Positions 38,904 to 47,744 are shown, numbered from the stretch's first letter. The stretch is 64,000 nucleotides of DNA from Mycolicibacterium peregrinum (GCF_002102345.1 NZ_LQPP01000016.1:186001-250000); one strand, 5' to 3'. The notes: generated by a model not told the origin, from the sequence alone. Translations and numbers: made by a program.

Positions 38904-39674
38904 CTACCCGCGGACGTAGCGGGTGTACAGGTAGCCCTCATCGTCGGTGAGCAGGTGAGCCGGCCGCATCCGGGTGTGCGCATGGCCCGGACCCGTGGCG
39001 ATACGTCGAGCCACCCCGCCGACCAGGATCGGTGCCACGGTCAGGCACAACTCGTCGAGCAGCTCGTTTTCGATCAGCAGGCTCAGCAGCGACGGGCCGC
39101 CCTCGGTCAGCACCCGGAAGAGCTTGCGTTCGGCGAGGATTCGCAGCGCAACGGCCGGTTCGACGCGGGTCGGGTCCGCGCCGGAGGCATCGAGCACCTC
39201 GGCGACCCCGCCCAGTCGCCGCCGCGCGTCGGCGACGGTCCGGGTGGCGGTGAGGATCAACGGTGGGACCTCGGTGCGCTTGAAGAATTTGGCTTCGGGG
39301 TCGAGCGCGGCCGACGCGGTGACGACTGCGATCGGCGGCACCTCGGCCTGCCCGCGCCGCTGGCGTTCCTGCCGCTGGGCGACCGACAGCTGTACGCCGG
39401 AGTAGTTCTCGATCCGCACCGTCGCCGCGCCCATCAGGATGACGTCGGCGCGCTGGCGCATGAGATTGAACACAGCCCGGTCACCCGGACCGCCCAGCCC
39501 GCCGGACTTGCCGTCCTCGGTGGCGCCGCCGTCCAGGCTGCTGATCATGTTGCCCCGGACCCAACATCGCTGCAGGTCATCGGGGTAGGCGTAGTACTGA
39601 GCCAGCTGACCGTCGGCGATCTTGTCGACGTTTCCCAGCACGGTCAGCTCTGTCCCGGCGATGTCATCGGACAT
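38904..39674 (-). CDS. ribD: RibD C-terminal-like reductase (alternative DHFR)
   Basis: A 256-residue stand-alone RibD_C/DHFR-like reductase equivalent to Rv2671. It lacks the deaminase half of true RibD. Motifs: RGNMISSLDGGATEDGKSGGLGGPGDRAVFNLMRQRADVILMGAATVR (substrate and NADPH site), VLTEGGPSLLSLLIENELLDELCLTVAPILVGG (NADPH-binding). In M. tuberculosis the equivalent has dihydrofolate reductase activity and causes antifolate resistance when overexpressed (known, not seen here). Upstream of the lipoprotein gene on the same strand; divergent from zapE. Confidence 0.9.
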   Translation of the reverse strand: MSDDIAGTELTVLGNVDKIADGQLAQYYAYPDDLQRCWVRGNMISSLDGGATEDGKSGGLGGPGDRAVFNLMRQRADVILMGAATVRIENYSGVQLSVAQRQERQRRGQAEVPPIAVVTASAALDPEAKFFKRTEVPPLILTATRTVADARRRLGGVAEVLDASGADPTRVEPAVALRILAERKLFRVLTEGGPSLLSLLIENELLDELCLTVAPILVGGVARRIATGPGHAHTRMRPAHLLTDDEGYLYTRYVRG

Positions 39675-39708
39675 GAACTGAATTGGAGCACGTCGTTACG
39701 CTGCCTGA

Positions 39709-40746
39709 ATGCACGGGTCCAGCGGCGTCGCTCATCTCGCCGATCGTCATCCCACCGTCACTCCGGAGCGGTTGGTCGCACAGTTGATTCCGCCGCCGAC
39801 GTTCGCCGACGTCAGCTACGACAGCTACCGGCCGGACCCGGCCGAACCGTCCCAGGCCGCCGCGGTCGAATCGTGCCGCAAATTCTGCGAGCAGGCTGCG
39901 ATTCGGCGGGCGGGCAAGAAGAAGCTGTTCGGCAAGCGTGAGGTGCTGCCCGGGGTCGGTCTGTACCTGGACGGCGGGTTCGGCGTCGGCAAGACCCACC
40001 TGTTGGCCTCGACGTATTACACGCTGTCACAGGGGGATGCCCCGACGGCGTTCGCCACGTTCGGCGAGCTGACGCAGCTGGCCGGGGTGTTCGGCTACAA
40101 CGAGTGCATCGACCTGCTCTCCGAGTATTCGGTGGTGTGCATCGACGAGTTCGAACTCGACGACCCGGGCAACACGACACTGATCTCGCGGTTGCTCTCG
40201 GCGTTGGTGGAGCGCGGCGTCTCGATCGCGGCGACCTCGAACACGCTTCCCGAGCAGTTGGGCGAGGGCCGGTTCGCCGCCCAGGACTTCCTGCGCGAGA
40301 TCAACACATTGGCCCAGATATTCACGACCGTTCGGATCGAGGGGCCCGACTACCGGCATCGCGATCTGCCGCCGGCGCCCGAGCCGTTGTCCGACGACGA
40401 GGTGGCGCAGCGGGCCGAGGGCGTCGTGGGGGCGACGCTCGATGACTTCGACGTGCTGTGCGCGCACCTGGCGACCATGCATCCTTCGCGCTATCACGCG
40501 CTGATCGAGGATGTCACCGAGGTGTTCATCACCGGGGTGCATCCGATCGAGGACCAGAGCGTCGCGCTGCGACTGGTCGCGCTGACCGACCGGCTGTACG
40601 ACGCGGGCATCCCGGTGCTGGCGTCGGGGACCAAGCTGGACACCATTTTCAGCCCCGAGATGGTCGCCGGAGGTTTCCGGAAGAAGTACCTGCGGGCCAC
40701 CTCGCGCCTGCTGGCCTTGACGGCTGCCGCGCAGCGAACGGCCTAG
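39709..40746 (+). CDS. zapE: AFG1/ZapE family ATPase
   Basis: A 345-residue AAA-type ATPase of the AFG1/ZapE family, equivalent to Rv2670c. Walker A is GGFGVGKTHLLAS near residue 90, Walker B is VVCIDEFELDDPGN near residue 140, and an arginine-finger region follows (ATSNTLPEQLGEGRFAAQDFLREI). In other bacteria ZapE acts at the division ring; in mitochondria AFG1 helps protein turnover. TACGCT at 39697-39702 is six bases before the ATG, so it is probably leaderless. Its stop and that of the GNAT gene share CTAG. Confidence 0.92.
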   Translation: MHGSSGVAHLADRHPTVTPERLVAQLIPPPTFADVSYDSYRPDPAEPSQAAAVESCRKFCEQAAIRRAGKKKLFGKREVLPGVGLYLDGGFGVGKTHLLASTYYTLSQGDAPTAFATFGELTQLAGVFGYNECIDLLSEYSVVCIDEFELDDPGNTTLISRLLSALVERGVSIAATSNTLPEQLGEGRFAAQDFLREINTLAQIFTTVRIEGPDYRHRDLPPAPEPLSDDEVAQRAEGVVGATLDDFDVLCAHLATMHPSRYHALIEDVTEVFITGVHPIEDQSVALRLVALTDRLYDAGIPVLASGTKLDTIFSPEMVAGGFRKKYLRATSRLLALTAAAQRTA

Positions 40747-41261
40747 ACGGGCCGGACCATCACGTAGTCGTTCTCGACACCCGTTCCGAGCCGGAACGTC
40801 TTGGTGCCGCTGACGGTGAAACCGTTCTTGGCGTAGAAGCGCTGGGCGCGCTGGTTTTCCTGGTTGACCCCCAGCCACACGCAGCCGACGCCGGATTCGC
40901 TCGCGGTCCGCAGAGTCTCGGTCATCAGGGCTTGCGCGGCACCGCCGCCGTGGCGATCGGGCAGCACATAGATCTTGGACAGTTCGAGGGCGGGTCGATG
41001 CGTCACTGCCCGCTGCACGTCGACGTCGTCGGGAACACCGTGAATCAGCATGGCGTAGCCCGTGATCGAGCCGTCACGCGCGACCAGAACGATCCGGCCC
41101 GGATCGGTGAGGTACTCGCCGAAGCGGTCCTGCGAGAGGTTCTCGGCGATGAAGGCGGCGACGTTGTCGGGCGTCACCGACGGGGGACAGGCCAGCGGAA
41201 AGGTGGCGGCCGCCACCGCGGCGAGTTCGGGAAGGTCCGCCGCCGTGGCACGGGCGATCAT
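40743..41261 (-). CDS. GNAT-family N-acetyltransferase (Rv2669-like)
   Basis: A 172-residue GNAT enzyme. The acetyl-CoA site reads LSKIYVLPDRHGGGAAQALMTETL (motif A with the Q/RxxGxG/A form), followed by CVWLGVNQENQRAQRFYAKNGF (motif B). The acceptor is not known. ATG at 41261 shares one base with the stop of the upstream exported-protein gene, so they are translated together. The longer frame to 41897 is not coding. Confidence 0.9.
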   Translation of the reverse strand: MIARATAADLPELAAVAAATFPLACPPSVTPDNVAAFIAENLSQDRFGEYLTDPGRIVLVARDGSITGYAMLIHGVPDDVDVQRAVTHRPALELSKIYVLPDRHGGGAAQALMTETLRTASESGVGCVWLGVNQENQRAQRFYAKNGFTVSGTKTFRLGTGVENDYVMVRPV

Positions 41262-41803
41262 CAAGGCAGGGGCGCGCCCGGCTGCCACAGGTTCCACTGC
41301 GCCAGGTGCTTGCCTGTCTTGGTATCGGTCAACACCACGTTGGTGACCAGTGCGCGGTAGACGTCCCAGTAGACGTCGCCGTTGACGGTGGCTCCCGGGG
41401 GCGCGTTGCGCAGCGCTGCCTCGAGCCGGTTGGGCGCATCGGTGTGTTTGGGGGCGTAGGCGTCGGCGTAGGGGGTGACGCCGTTGAACGTGAACGCCAG
41501 CGCCATCGCGTAGGGGTTGGGTGCAGCGATGGTCGTCACGGTGACCGGGGCCCGCCACGGGCTGCCCTGGGCGCGCCAGCGCGGCGAGCCGTTCCAGCCC
41601 CAGCCGGGCGGTACGTCGCTGGCGAGCACGTCGTGCACGGTGACATCGGCGACGATGCCGTTGTCGGTCTCGACCCGCAGCGTCTGGCCGATGTTGCCGA
41701 TCGGGGCGCTTTCGGCCCAGGCCGTCGGCGGGGCCACCAGAGCGGCGACGGCGGCGACCACAGCCGTGAACATGAGCGCAAACCAGCGAGGCATGCCAGG
41801 CAT
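41261..41803 (-). CDS. Exported protein (Rv2668-like)
   Basis: A 180-residue secreted protein. The signal peptide is FALMFTAVVAAVAALVAPPTAWA, cleaved probably before ESAP near residue 31. The mature part looks like an immunoglobulin-type beta sandwich (GQTLRVETDNGIVADVTVHDVLASD, VTVTTIAAPNPYAMALAFTFNGVTPY, ATVNGDVYWDVYRALV). Its function is unknown. It begins an operon with the GNAT gene. Confidence 0.85.
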   Translation of the reverse strand: MPGMPRWFALMFTAVVAAVAALVAPPTAWAESAPIGNIGQTLRVETDNGIVADVTVHDVLASDVPPGWGWNGSPRWRAQGSPWRAPVTVTTIAAPNPYAMALAFTFNGVTPYADAYAPKHTDAPNRLEAALRNAPPGATVNGDVYWDVYRALVTNVVLTDTKTGKHLAQWNLWQPGAPLP

Positions 41804-41839
41804 GATCGCACAAATTGAAACGTGTTACAGCCGGATGGG

Positions 41840-42265
41840 TCAGGACACCCAGGGGCCGACGCCGCCGACCTTGTCGATCCGGATGCGGGTGAGCCAACCG
41901 GGCGGCGCGTCCTTGGGTGGAAACGGAACATCGGGGGCGGCCAGGGTCTGCGCCAGCTCTTTGAGGAGCTCCGGTGCTCCGCCCTCGACGATGCGGGCTG
42001 TGCCGGTGATCGCCAGGTAAGGACGCATCGCTTCGCCCACCCGTCCGGGATCGACGATCGTCAGGGCCACGCGGGGGTCGCGTCGGACATTGCGCACCTT
42101 CTTGTGCTCGGCCAGGTGCGCGGTCACCAGCTCGTCGCCGTCCGGCGCCGATTGCCGCGCCACCCAGACCAGGGTGACCTGCGGGCTCCCGTCCGGATTC
42201 AGGGTGACCAGCGTGGCGTCGGCACCTGCGCCGATGAATTCGCGTGCGGCATCGTTGAGTAACAC
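41840..42265 (-). CDS. PPOX-class F420/FMN-dependent enzyme
   Basis: A 141-residue split-barrel flavin protein. ATLVTLNPDGSPQVTLVWVA near residue 18, then DELVTAHLAEHKKVRNVRRDPRVALTI, are typical of mycobacterial F420- or FMN-binding PPOX proteins. Such enzymes often reduce small molecules with F420H2. The cofactor cannot be settled by eye; the K-x-R-N-x-x-x-D-P-R motif favours F420. GTG at 42265 is the start. Confidence 0.85.
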   Translation of the reverse strand: MLLNDAAREFIGAGADATLVTLNPDGSPQVTLVWVARQSAPDGDELVTAHLAEHKKVRNVRRDPRVALTIVDPGRVGEAMRPYLAITGTARIVEGGAPELLKELAQTLAAPDVPFPPKDAPPGWLTRIRIDKVGGVGPWVS

Positions 42266-42305
42266 GTCAGGTTCTACGGTCGCGCGGGCGCTTTCATTCC
42301 CGGGT

Positions 42306-43052
42306 TCACTGTCCGGCGCTGTCCTGGCCTTCCGTGGTGAACGGCGCCAGGGCCGCGGCGAGTTCGGTCTCGAACCGTTCGGGGTCGGCGCCGAGCCGGC
42401 GCAGGGGCCCGTCCTCGCCTTCGGCCTCGGCGAGGGCGAGCAGGATGTGTTCGGTCCCGATGTAGTTGTGGCCGAGCCGAAGTGCCTGGCGGAAGGTCAG
42501 TTCCAGCGCCTTCTTGGCCGCGGCGCTGAACGGGATCAGTGCCGGGACCGTCCCGGCGGGTCGCGGCAGGGTGATGGTCGCGCGCGCCGTATCGGCGGTG
42601 ATTCCTTGGCTGACAAGGAGTTTGGCGGCCAGGCCGTCAGGTTCGGCGAACAGTGCCAGCAGCAGGTGATCGGGGGTGATCTCGGTGTTGCCGGCTTCGT
42701 GTGCGGTGTTCTGGGAGACCACGACGACGTTGCGGGCCCGCGGGGTGAACCGGCCGAATCCGGCGTTGGGGTCAAGGGCGGCCGGGTCGAAATCGGGGAC
42801 CTTCGGCACGAAGCGTTTCTGGGCGGCCTGCTTGGTGACGCCCATGGCCTTGCCGATGTCGGTCCAGGACGCGCCCGAGCGCCGGGCCTGGTCCACGAAA
42901 TGCCCGATGAGGTGGTCGGCGATCTCGCCGAGGGCATCGGCGGCAATCACGGCATCGATCAACTGCTCGAGCGGTTCGGTATGAGCCTTCTTGATCGCAC
43001 CGATGAGGTCGTCGAGGCGGACGGGGTTGGAGATGGTGACGGGTTTGCTCAT
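42306..43052 (-). CDS. clpC2: ClpC2, Clp N-domain protein with DNA-binding N-terminus
   Basis: A 248-residue protein without ATPase domains. Residues about 50-85 contain a helix-turn-helix-like part (SGASWTDIGKAMGVTKQAAQKRF). Residues 95-235 are a double Clp_N repeat (FTPRARNVVVVSQNTAHEAGNTEITPDHLLLALFAEP, then FSAAAKKALELTFRQALRLGHNYIGTEHILLALAEAEGEDGPL), as in ClpC1. From memory, mycobacterial ClpC2 binds the same cyclic peptides as ClpC1, buffers cells against them and represses its own gene. The promoter here carries a double operator that fits such autorepression (43054-43100). Confidence 0.93.
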   Translation of the reverse strand: MSKPVTISNPVRLDDLIGAIKKAHTEPLEQLIDAVIAADALGEIADHLIGHFVDQARRSGASWTDIGKAMGVTKQAAQKRFVPKVPDFDPAALDPNAGFGRFTPRARNVVVVSQNTAHEAGNTEITPDHLLLALFAEPDGLAAKLLVSQGITADTARATITLPRPAGTVPALIPFSAAAKKALELTFRQALRLGHNYIGTEHILLALAEAEGEDGPLRRLGADPERFETELAAALAPFTTEGQDSAGQ

Positions 43053-43053
43053 G

Positions 43054-43100
43054 CGTCAACTGTAGGTTGACGATGCACGATCGTCAACCATGAGTTGACG
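43054..43100 (-). promoter_or_regulatory. clpC2 promoter with two operators
   Basis: Two copies of CGTCAAC-N5-GTTGACG lie at 43054-43072 and 43082-43100, 28 bases apart. On the minus strand TTGACG (43087-43082) and TACAGT (43064-43059) form a -35 and a -10 separated by 17 bases; each lies in one operator. The -10 ends six bases before the ATG, so the transcript is leaderless. A protein on either site would block the promoter. Confidence 0.85.
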
Positions 43101-43165
43101 ATGTTTGGCGTCGGTGGTGCGGTGCTGGCGGCGCCGACCCGCGCGGATCGGGCAAGATAGCGCCG

Positions 43166-44560
43166 GTGAATCTCGAAGATCGCGTCCTGACGCTGCTGCG
43201 CCCCGTGCTGCGGCCGGTGATGCGCGTGTTGTCGTTGCGCACGATCGTCATCGTGGGAGCGCTGTCGGTGGTCGTCACCGTCATCACGCTCGGCACCTGG
43301 GTGTGGATCGGTGTGACCAACGACCAGTACAGCCAGCTGGACCGGCGCCTGGATTCATTGAGCAGCCTCGGCGATGTCAGCACGCTGCTCACCGCCACAA
43401 AGCAGGGATCGGCGGACAAGGCCATGCCCGATGACGGCGGTCTTGTCCGCACCGCCCACATCGGTGGCGTCAGTGTCTCGGTGCCCAGCGACATCGTCCT
43501 GCCGCGGCTGGAAAACGGCTACACGAACACGACGATCGACGGGGTCGAGTACCGCGTGCGCACCTTCACGGCCGGTCCCGCGACCATCGCCCTCGGTGCG
43601 CCACTGGCCGAGACGCAGCGCCGGATCGACGAACTTCACCTGCGGGTCCTGCTGATCTGCGGTGGCGTCATCGGCAGCACCATCGTGGTGGGCTGGATGA
43701 TCTCGTTGGTGATGATCACGCCGTTCCGGCTGCTGGCTCAACAGGCCCGCGCCATCAACGCCCAGTCCAAGCCCGACGAGGTACAGGTCCGCGGTGTGCG
43801 TGAGGCCGTGCAGATCGCCGAGGCGGTCGAGGGCATGCTGGCGCGCATCGGCAACGAACAGGAGCGCACCAAGGCTGCGCTCGAATCGGCTCGCGATTTC
43901 GCCGCGGTGGCCTCCCATGAACTTCGGACCCCGCTCACCGCGATGCGCACCAACCTGGAAGTGCTGTCGACGCTGGACATGACCGACGAGCAGCGCAAGG
44001 AGGTGATCGGGGACGTCATGCGCACGCAGAGTCGCATCGAGGGCACGCTGACCGCCTTGGAGCGGCTGGCGCAGGGGGAGCTGACCACGGTCGAGGACTT
44101 CGTGCCGATGGATGTCACCGAATTGCTCGACCGCGCGGCGCACGACGCGCTGCGGACGTATCCGGGACTGCGGGCCACGCTGATGCCCTCGCCGACAGTA
44201 TTGATGCTGGGCATGCCTGCGGGCCTGCGTCTGGTGATCGACAACGCCATCGCGAACGCCGTCAAGCACGGTGGCGCCACCGAAATCCGGCTGAGCGCAG
44301 TCAGTTCCGCTGACGACGTGCAGATCGTGGTCGACGACAACGGTTCCGGGGTGCCCGAGGTAGAGCGGGCCGAAGTGTTCGAGCGGTTCGCCCGAGGATC
44401 GACGGCGTCGCGGTCGGGATCCGGTCTGGGTCTGGCCCTGGTCGCCCAGCAAGCTGAATTGCACGGTGGCACAGCTTCTTTGACGGAGAGCCCGCTGGGC
44501 GGCGCGCGATTGCTGCTGCAGCTGCCGTTGACCCGGCGGGTGGAGGACGCACCCTTCTGA
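43166..44560 (+). CDS. Orphan PrrB-like sensor histidine kinase
   Basis: A 464-residue membrane kinase. Two transmembrane helices (IVIVGALSVVVTVITLGTWVW near residue 30, LLICGGVIGSTIVVGWMISLVMI near 170) flank a sensor domain. HAMP, then HisKA with AAVASHELRTPLTAMRTNLEVL (phospho-acceptor His), then HATPase with NAIANAVKHGG (N box), DDNGSGVP (G1) and GSGLGLALVAQQAELHGG (G2). From the HAMP onward it follows M. tuberculosis PrrB closely. No response-regulator gene is near, so it is an orphan or cross-talks with a distant PrrA. GTG at 43166. Confidence 0.92.
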   Translation: MNLEDRVLTLLRPVLRPVMRVLSLRTIVIVGALSVVVTVITLGTWVWIGVTNDQYSQLDRRLDSLSSLGDVSTLLTATKQGSADKAMPDDGGLVRTAHIGGVSVSVPSDIVLPRLENGYTNTTIDGVEYRVRTFTAGPATIALGAPLAETQRRIDELHLRVLLICGGVIGSTIVVGWMISLVMITPFRLLAQQARAINAQSKPDEVQVRGVREAVQIAEAVEGMLARIGNEQERTKAALESARDFAAVASHELRTPLTAMRTNLEVLSTLDMTDEQRKEVIGDVMRTQSRIEGTLTALERLAQGELTTVEDFVPMDVTELLDRAAHDALRTYPGLRATLMPSPTVLMLGMPAGLRLVIDNAIANAVKHGGATEIRLSAVSSADDVQIVVDDNGSGVPEVERAEVFERFARGSTASRSGSGLGLALVAQQAELHGGTASLTESPLGGARLLLQLPLTRRVEDAPF

Positions 44561-44566
44561 GAAGGC

Positions 44567-45229
44567 TCAGCAGTCCTGAGCCGGGGCCCTTTCCAGCAGT
44601 TCGTCGAGGAACCCCGCGGCCTCCTGTCCGGCACGTTCCACATCGCCGGCGGCGATCGCCTCGACCAGATCATCGTGCGGGAACATCCCGCCGGGGCCCG
44701 CGCTCGTCGTCGCGACGCTGGCCGTGATCGCCTCAAGAAGTCCGCGGTAGATCTCGACGAGTACCGGATTGTGCGACGCCCGTACGACGGCCAAGTGGAA
44801 CTCGGTGTCGGAGTGGGTGAACTGAGCGTGGTCGGTGGTGTCCGTATGTGCCAGGTGGGCACGTAGCTCGACAAGGTCCTCTTCGGTGCGTGCGACGGCG
44901 GCTAGGCGGGCCCCTTCCACCTCAAGGCAGCGCCGGACCTGCAGCACGTCGCGCAGCTCGGATCCGCACAGCCGGCGCAGAGCCGCGGATACCTCACTGG
45001 TGGCCCGCACATAGGTGCCGTCACCCTGCCGTACCTCGAAGATGCCGTTGTGCGCCAGGGCTCGGACCGCTTCGCGCACAGTGTTGCGTCCTACGCCGAG
45101 AGCCTCGACCAGTTCAGGCTCGGTGGGGATGCGGCTGTCGACCGGCCATTCGCCCGAGGTGACCAGCGTGCGCAGTTGCTCGATCACCTGGTCGACCAGG
45201 CCTGTGCGTCGCGTTGTGGCGAGCGGCAC
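44567..45229 (-). CDS. GntR-family regulator, FadR/FCD type
   Basis: A 220-residue regulator. The winged helix is at residues 10-70 (LVDQVIEQLRTLVTSGEWPVDSRIPTEPELVEALGVGRNTVREAVRALAHNGIFEVRQGDGTYV), and the all-helical FCD ligand domain follows (HSDTEFHLAVVRASHNPVLVEIY, with metal-binding Asp/His positions). I use the GTG at 45229 with GAAAGGA upstream; a TTG at 45250 is the longer choice. It is divergent from the MFS gene with under 50 bases between, so it very likely controls that transporter. GATG-N5-CATC at 45257-45269 is a weak operator candidate. Confidence 0.9.
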   Translation of the reverse strand: MPLATTRRTGLVDQVIEQLRTLVTSGEWPVDSRIPTEPELVEALGVGRNTVREAVRALAHNGIFEVRQGDGTYVRATSEVSAALRRLCGSELRDVLQVRRCLEVEGARLAAVARTEEDLVELRAHLAHTDTTDHAQFTHSDTEFHLAVVRASHNPVLVEIYRGLLEAITASVATTSAGPGGMFPHDDLVEAIAAGDVERAGQEAAGFLDELLERAPAQDC

Positions 45230-45277
45230 TCTGAAAGTCCTTTCATCCAATCATGGGATGTATGGCATCATAGCCGG

Positions 45278-46531
45278 GTGAGTAGGTCTCTGCGCAAGGA
45301 AACGCTGAACGGTTACGAGCACGATCTGGAGCTCGAGCTCGACGGCGCCGTAGAGGTTCGCCCGGCTCAGATGGCGGCGGGCGGTGCCCTGCTGATCGTG
45401 GCGGTGATCCTGACCGCGCTGAACCTGCGCCCGGCGATCACCAGCATCGGACCGGTTCTCGGCGAGATGCGCGAGACGCTCGGCGCCTCCGCCGTGTGGG
45501 CCGGCGTACTGACCACTCTGCCGGGCCTGTGCTTCGCCGCGGCGGGGCTGACCGCACCGTGGCTGGCCCGCCGGATCGGCCTGGGCCGGGCGATCTCGGT
45601 CGCCCTGATGATTCTGAGCGTCGGCCTGGTGGCCCGCGTGCTGGACGGACCGTACGTGGTGATCGGCGGAACGCTGGTCGCCACCGGAGGCATCGCGCTG
45701 GTCAACGTGCTGATCCCGGTCGTGATCAAGGGTTCGTTCCCCGCCCAGATCGGACTGATGACCGGTGTCTACACCGCGGCCCTGCAGGGCGGCGGGGCGC
45801 TGGGCTCGGCGGTCACCCCTCCGCTGGAGCCCCTGCTCGGCGGCTGGCGGGGCGCGTTGGGTGCCTGGGCACTGGTCGCCATCGTCGCGCTGCTGTTCTG
45901 GCTGGTCGGCGCGCGGGGGATCAGCACGGCCCGTACCGAAGCAGCCTCGTCGGGGACGGCCGGTCGCTCGCTGTTGCGCAGTCCGTTGGCCTGGACGATC
46001 ACGTTGTTCTTCGGCTGTCAGTCGTTCCTGGCCTACATCGTCATGGGCTGGCTGCCCGAGGTGTTCATCGACAGCGGGGTCAGCAAGACCGACGCCGGCC
46101 TGCTGCTCGGATTGGTGTCCATCCTGGCCGTCCCGATCAGCCTGATCGTTCCGCCGCTGGCGGCCAAGCAGAAGAACCAGAGTGGCTGGATCGTGGGGCT
46201 CGGCGTGGTCGGCATGGTCGGCATGATCGGCCTGCTCGTCGATCCCGGTGCGGCGCCGCTGTTGTGGAGCTTCTTCGTTGGCATCGGGATGAGCGTGTTC
46301 TCGTTGGCGCTCACGGTGATTGCGCTGCGGGCGCGTAATGCCGAGGACACCGCGCGACTCTCCGGGATGGCGCAGGGTTTCGGCTACCTCCTGGCGGGCG
46401 TGGGGCCGTTCTCGTTCGGGCTGCTCCACGATATGACCGCCGGCTGGACGGCGCCGTTTGCCATGGTGATGGTCATCTACCTGGTGCAGATGGTGGCGGG
46501 CGCGCTGGCCGGGCGGAACCGATACGTCTGA
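45278..46531 (+). CDS. MFS transporter, CynX/NimT family
   Basis: A 417-residue major facilitator with twelve helices. ALNLRPAITSIGPVLGEMRETLGAS is the mark of the CynX/NimT (cyanate/2-nitroimidazole) group, and a second half begins WTITLFFGCQSFLAYIVMGWLPEVFIDSGVS. The substrate is unknown; this group exports or imports small organic anions and nitroimidazoles. Divergent GntR regulator at 44567-45229. GTG at 45278 is chosen; longer frames run into the regulator. Confidence 0.9.
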   Translation: MSRSLRKETLNGYEHDLELELDGAVEVRPAQMAAGGALLIVAVILTALNLRPAITSIGPVLGEMRETLGASAVWAGVLTTLPGLCFAAAGLTAPWLARRIGLGRAISVALMILSVGLVARVLDGPYVVIGGTLVATGGIALVNVLIPVVIKGSFPAQIGLMTGVYTAALQGGGALGSAVTPPLEPLLGGWRGALGAWALVAIVALLFWLVGARGISTARTEAASSGTAGRSLLRSPLAWTITLFFGCQSFLAYIVMGWLPEVFIDSGVSKTDAGLLLGLVSILAVPISLIVPPLAAKQKNQSGWIVGLGVVGMVGMIGLLVDPGAAPLLWSFFVGIGMSVFSLALTVIALRARNAEDTARLSGMAQGFGYLLAGVGPFSFGLLHDMTAGWTAPFAMVMVIYLVQMVAGALAGRNRYV

Positions 46532-46533
46532 GC

Positions 46534-46560
46534 CACAAGCCTGGCTTGTGACGCCACAAG
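46534..46560. promoter_or_regulatory. Three-part inverted repeat before TDT transporter
   Basis: CACAAGCC at 46534-46541 is mirrored by GGCTTGTG at 46543-46550, and a further CACAAG follows at 46555-46560. Three alternating half sites lie between the MFS stop and the TDT start (48 bases downstream). The position suggests an operator for the TDT gene; the first pair could also form a hairpin ending the MFS transcript. Confidence 0.4.
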
Positions 46561-46607
46561 ATCGTAGCGCCTACCGCTGAGCGGTCCCAGCAACCAGCAT
46601 TGGTGAC

Positions 46608-47744
46608 GTGACCACCTACACGGCGACTTATACCGCGGCAAGGCCGTTCCACACCGCCCTGCTGGCCGAATTGGACAGTGCGCGTTCGGCCTTCCGGCAC
46701 ATCACGCCGAACTGGTTCGCCTCGGTGATGGGCACCGGAATCGTCGCGACGGCGGCGGCCACCCTGCCGCTGCACCTGCCGGGCTTGCACGAGTTCGCCA
46801 CTGCGGTATGGATTCTCGCCGCCACCGTGCTGGTGATCCTGACCGCGGCGTTCGCCACGCACTGGATCCGCCATCGGGAACAGGCGAAGGCCTACGCCGG
46901 ACATCAGGTGATGGGGCAGTTCTACGGAGCCCCGGCGATGGCGCTGCTCACCGTCGGAGCGGGTGCGCTGCTGCTCGGGCCGGGCGTCATCGGCCCGTCC
47001 GCGGCGCTGGCCCTCGATGTGGCGCTGTGGATCGCCGGCACGGCGCTGGGATTGGTTGTCAGCCTGTGGCTTCCGTTCACGATGATCACCCGTGAGGATC
47101 ACACCGATGTCGAGGCCGTGCCGGCCTGGATGATGCCGGTGGTGTCGCCCATGGTCTCGGCCTCCACGGGCGCCCTGCTGCTGTCGCATCTCGGTGCGGG
47201 ACAAGCGGGGATGACCTTGTTGGTCGCCTGCTACGCCATGTTCGGATTGAGCCTGCTGGCCGGTCTGATCACCACCACCATGGTGTATTCGCGGCTCATG
47301 CACGGCGGCTTCAGTCAGGTGCAGGCGATTCCGACGGTGTGGATCGTGCTCGGCGTCGTCGGCCAGTCGATCACTGCGGCCAATCTGTTGGCCGCCCATG
47401 CCGGCTCGGTGCTCACCGACGGCGCCATGGTCTCCGCTCTGCACGCCTTCGGGATCGTCTACGGCCTGGTGATGGGCGGCTTCGGGGCGTTTGTGTTCTG
47501 CCTCGCGACGGCGCTCACGGTGCACGGCGCGCGCCGCGGGCTGTCATTCAGCCTGACCTGGTGGAGCTTCACCTTCCCGGTGGGGACCTGCGTGACGGGA
47601 GCGTCTGCGCTGGGCGTCGCCACCGGTGCCATCGCCATTTCCTGGCTGGCTGTCGCCCTGTACGTGCTGCTGCTGGCTGCCTGGGCCACCGTCGCGGCCA
47701 ATACCCTTCGCGGCGTGCGGACCGGACGGCTACTGCGCGGCTGA
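46608..47744 (+). CDS. TDT-family transporter (TehA/Mae1-like)
   Basis: A 378-residue membrane protein with ten helices of the tellurite-resistance/dicarboxylate transporter family. The first helix motif HITPNWFASVMGTGIVATAAATLPL is characteristic, and W-S-F-T-F-P-V-G near the C-terminus is the helix 9 signature. Members export sulfite, dicarboxylates or other anions; the substrate here is open. GTG at 46608. A LysR gene lies convergently downstream. Confidence 0.88.
   Translation: MTTYTATYTAARPFHTALLAELDSARSAFRHITPNWFASVMGTGIVATAAATLPLHLPGLHEFATAVWILAATVLVILTAAFATHWIRHREQAKAYAGHQVMGQFYGAPAMALLTVGAGALLLGPGVIGPSAALALDVALWIAGTALGLVVSLWLPFTMITREDHTDVEAVPAWMMPVVSPMVSASTGALLLSHLGAGQAGMTLLVACYAMFGLSLLAGLITTTMVYSRLMHGGFSQVQAIPTVWIVLGVVGQSITAANLLAAHAGSVLTDGAMVSALHAFGIVYGLVMGGFGAFVFCLATALTVHGARRGLSFSLTWWSFTFPVGTCVTGASALGVATGAIAISWLAVALYVLLLAAWATVAANTLRGVRTGRLLRG

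Noticed and set aside
45257..45269. GATG-N5-CATC as a firm GntR operator
   Set aside because: Four-base arms are too weak by themselves and lack the usual FadR half-site; kept only as a remark with the regulator.
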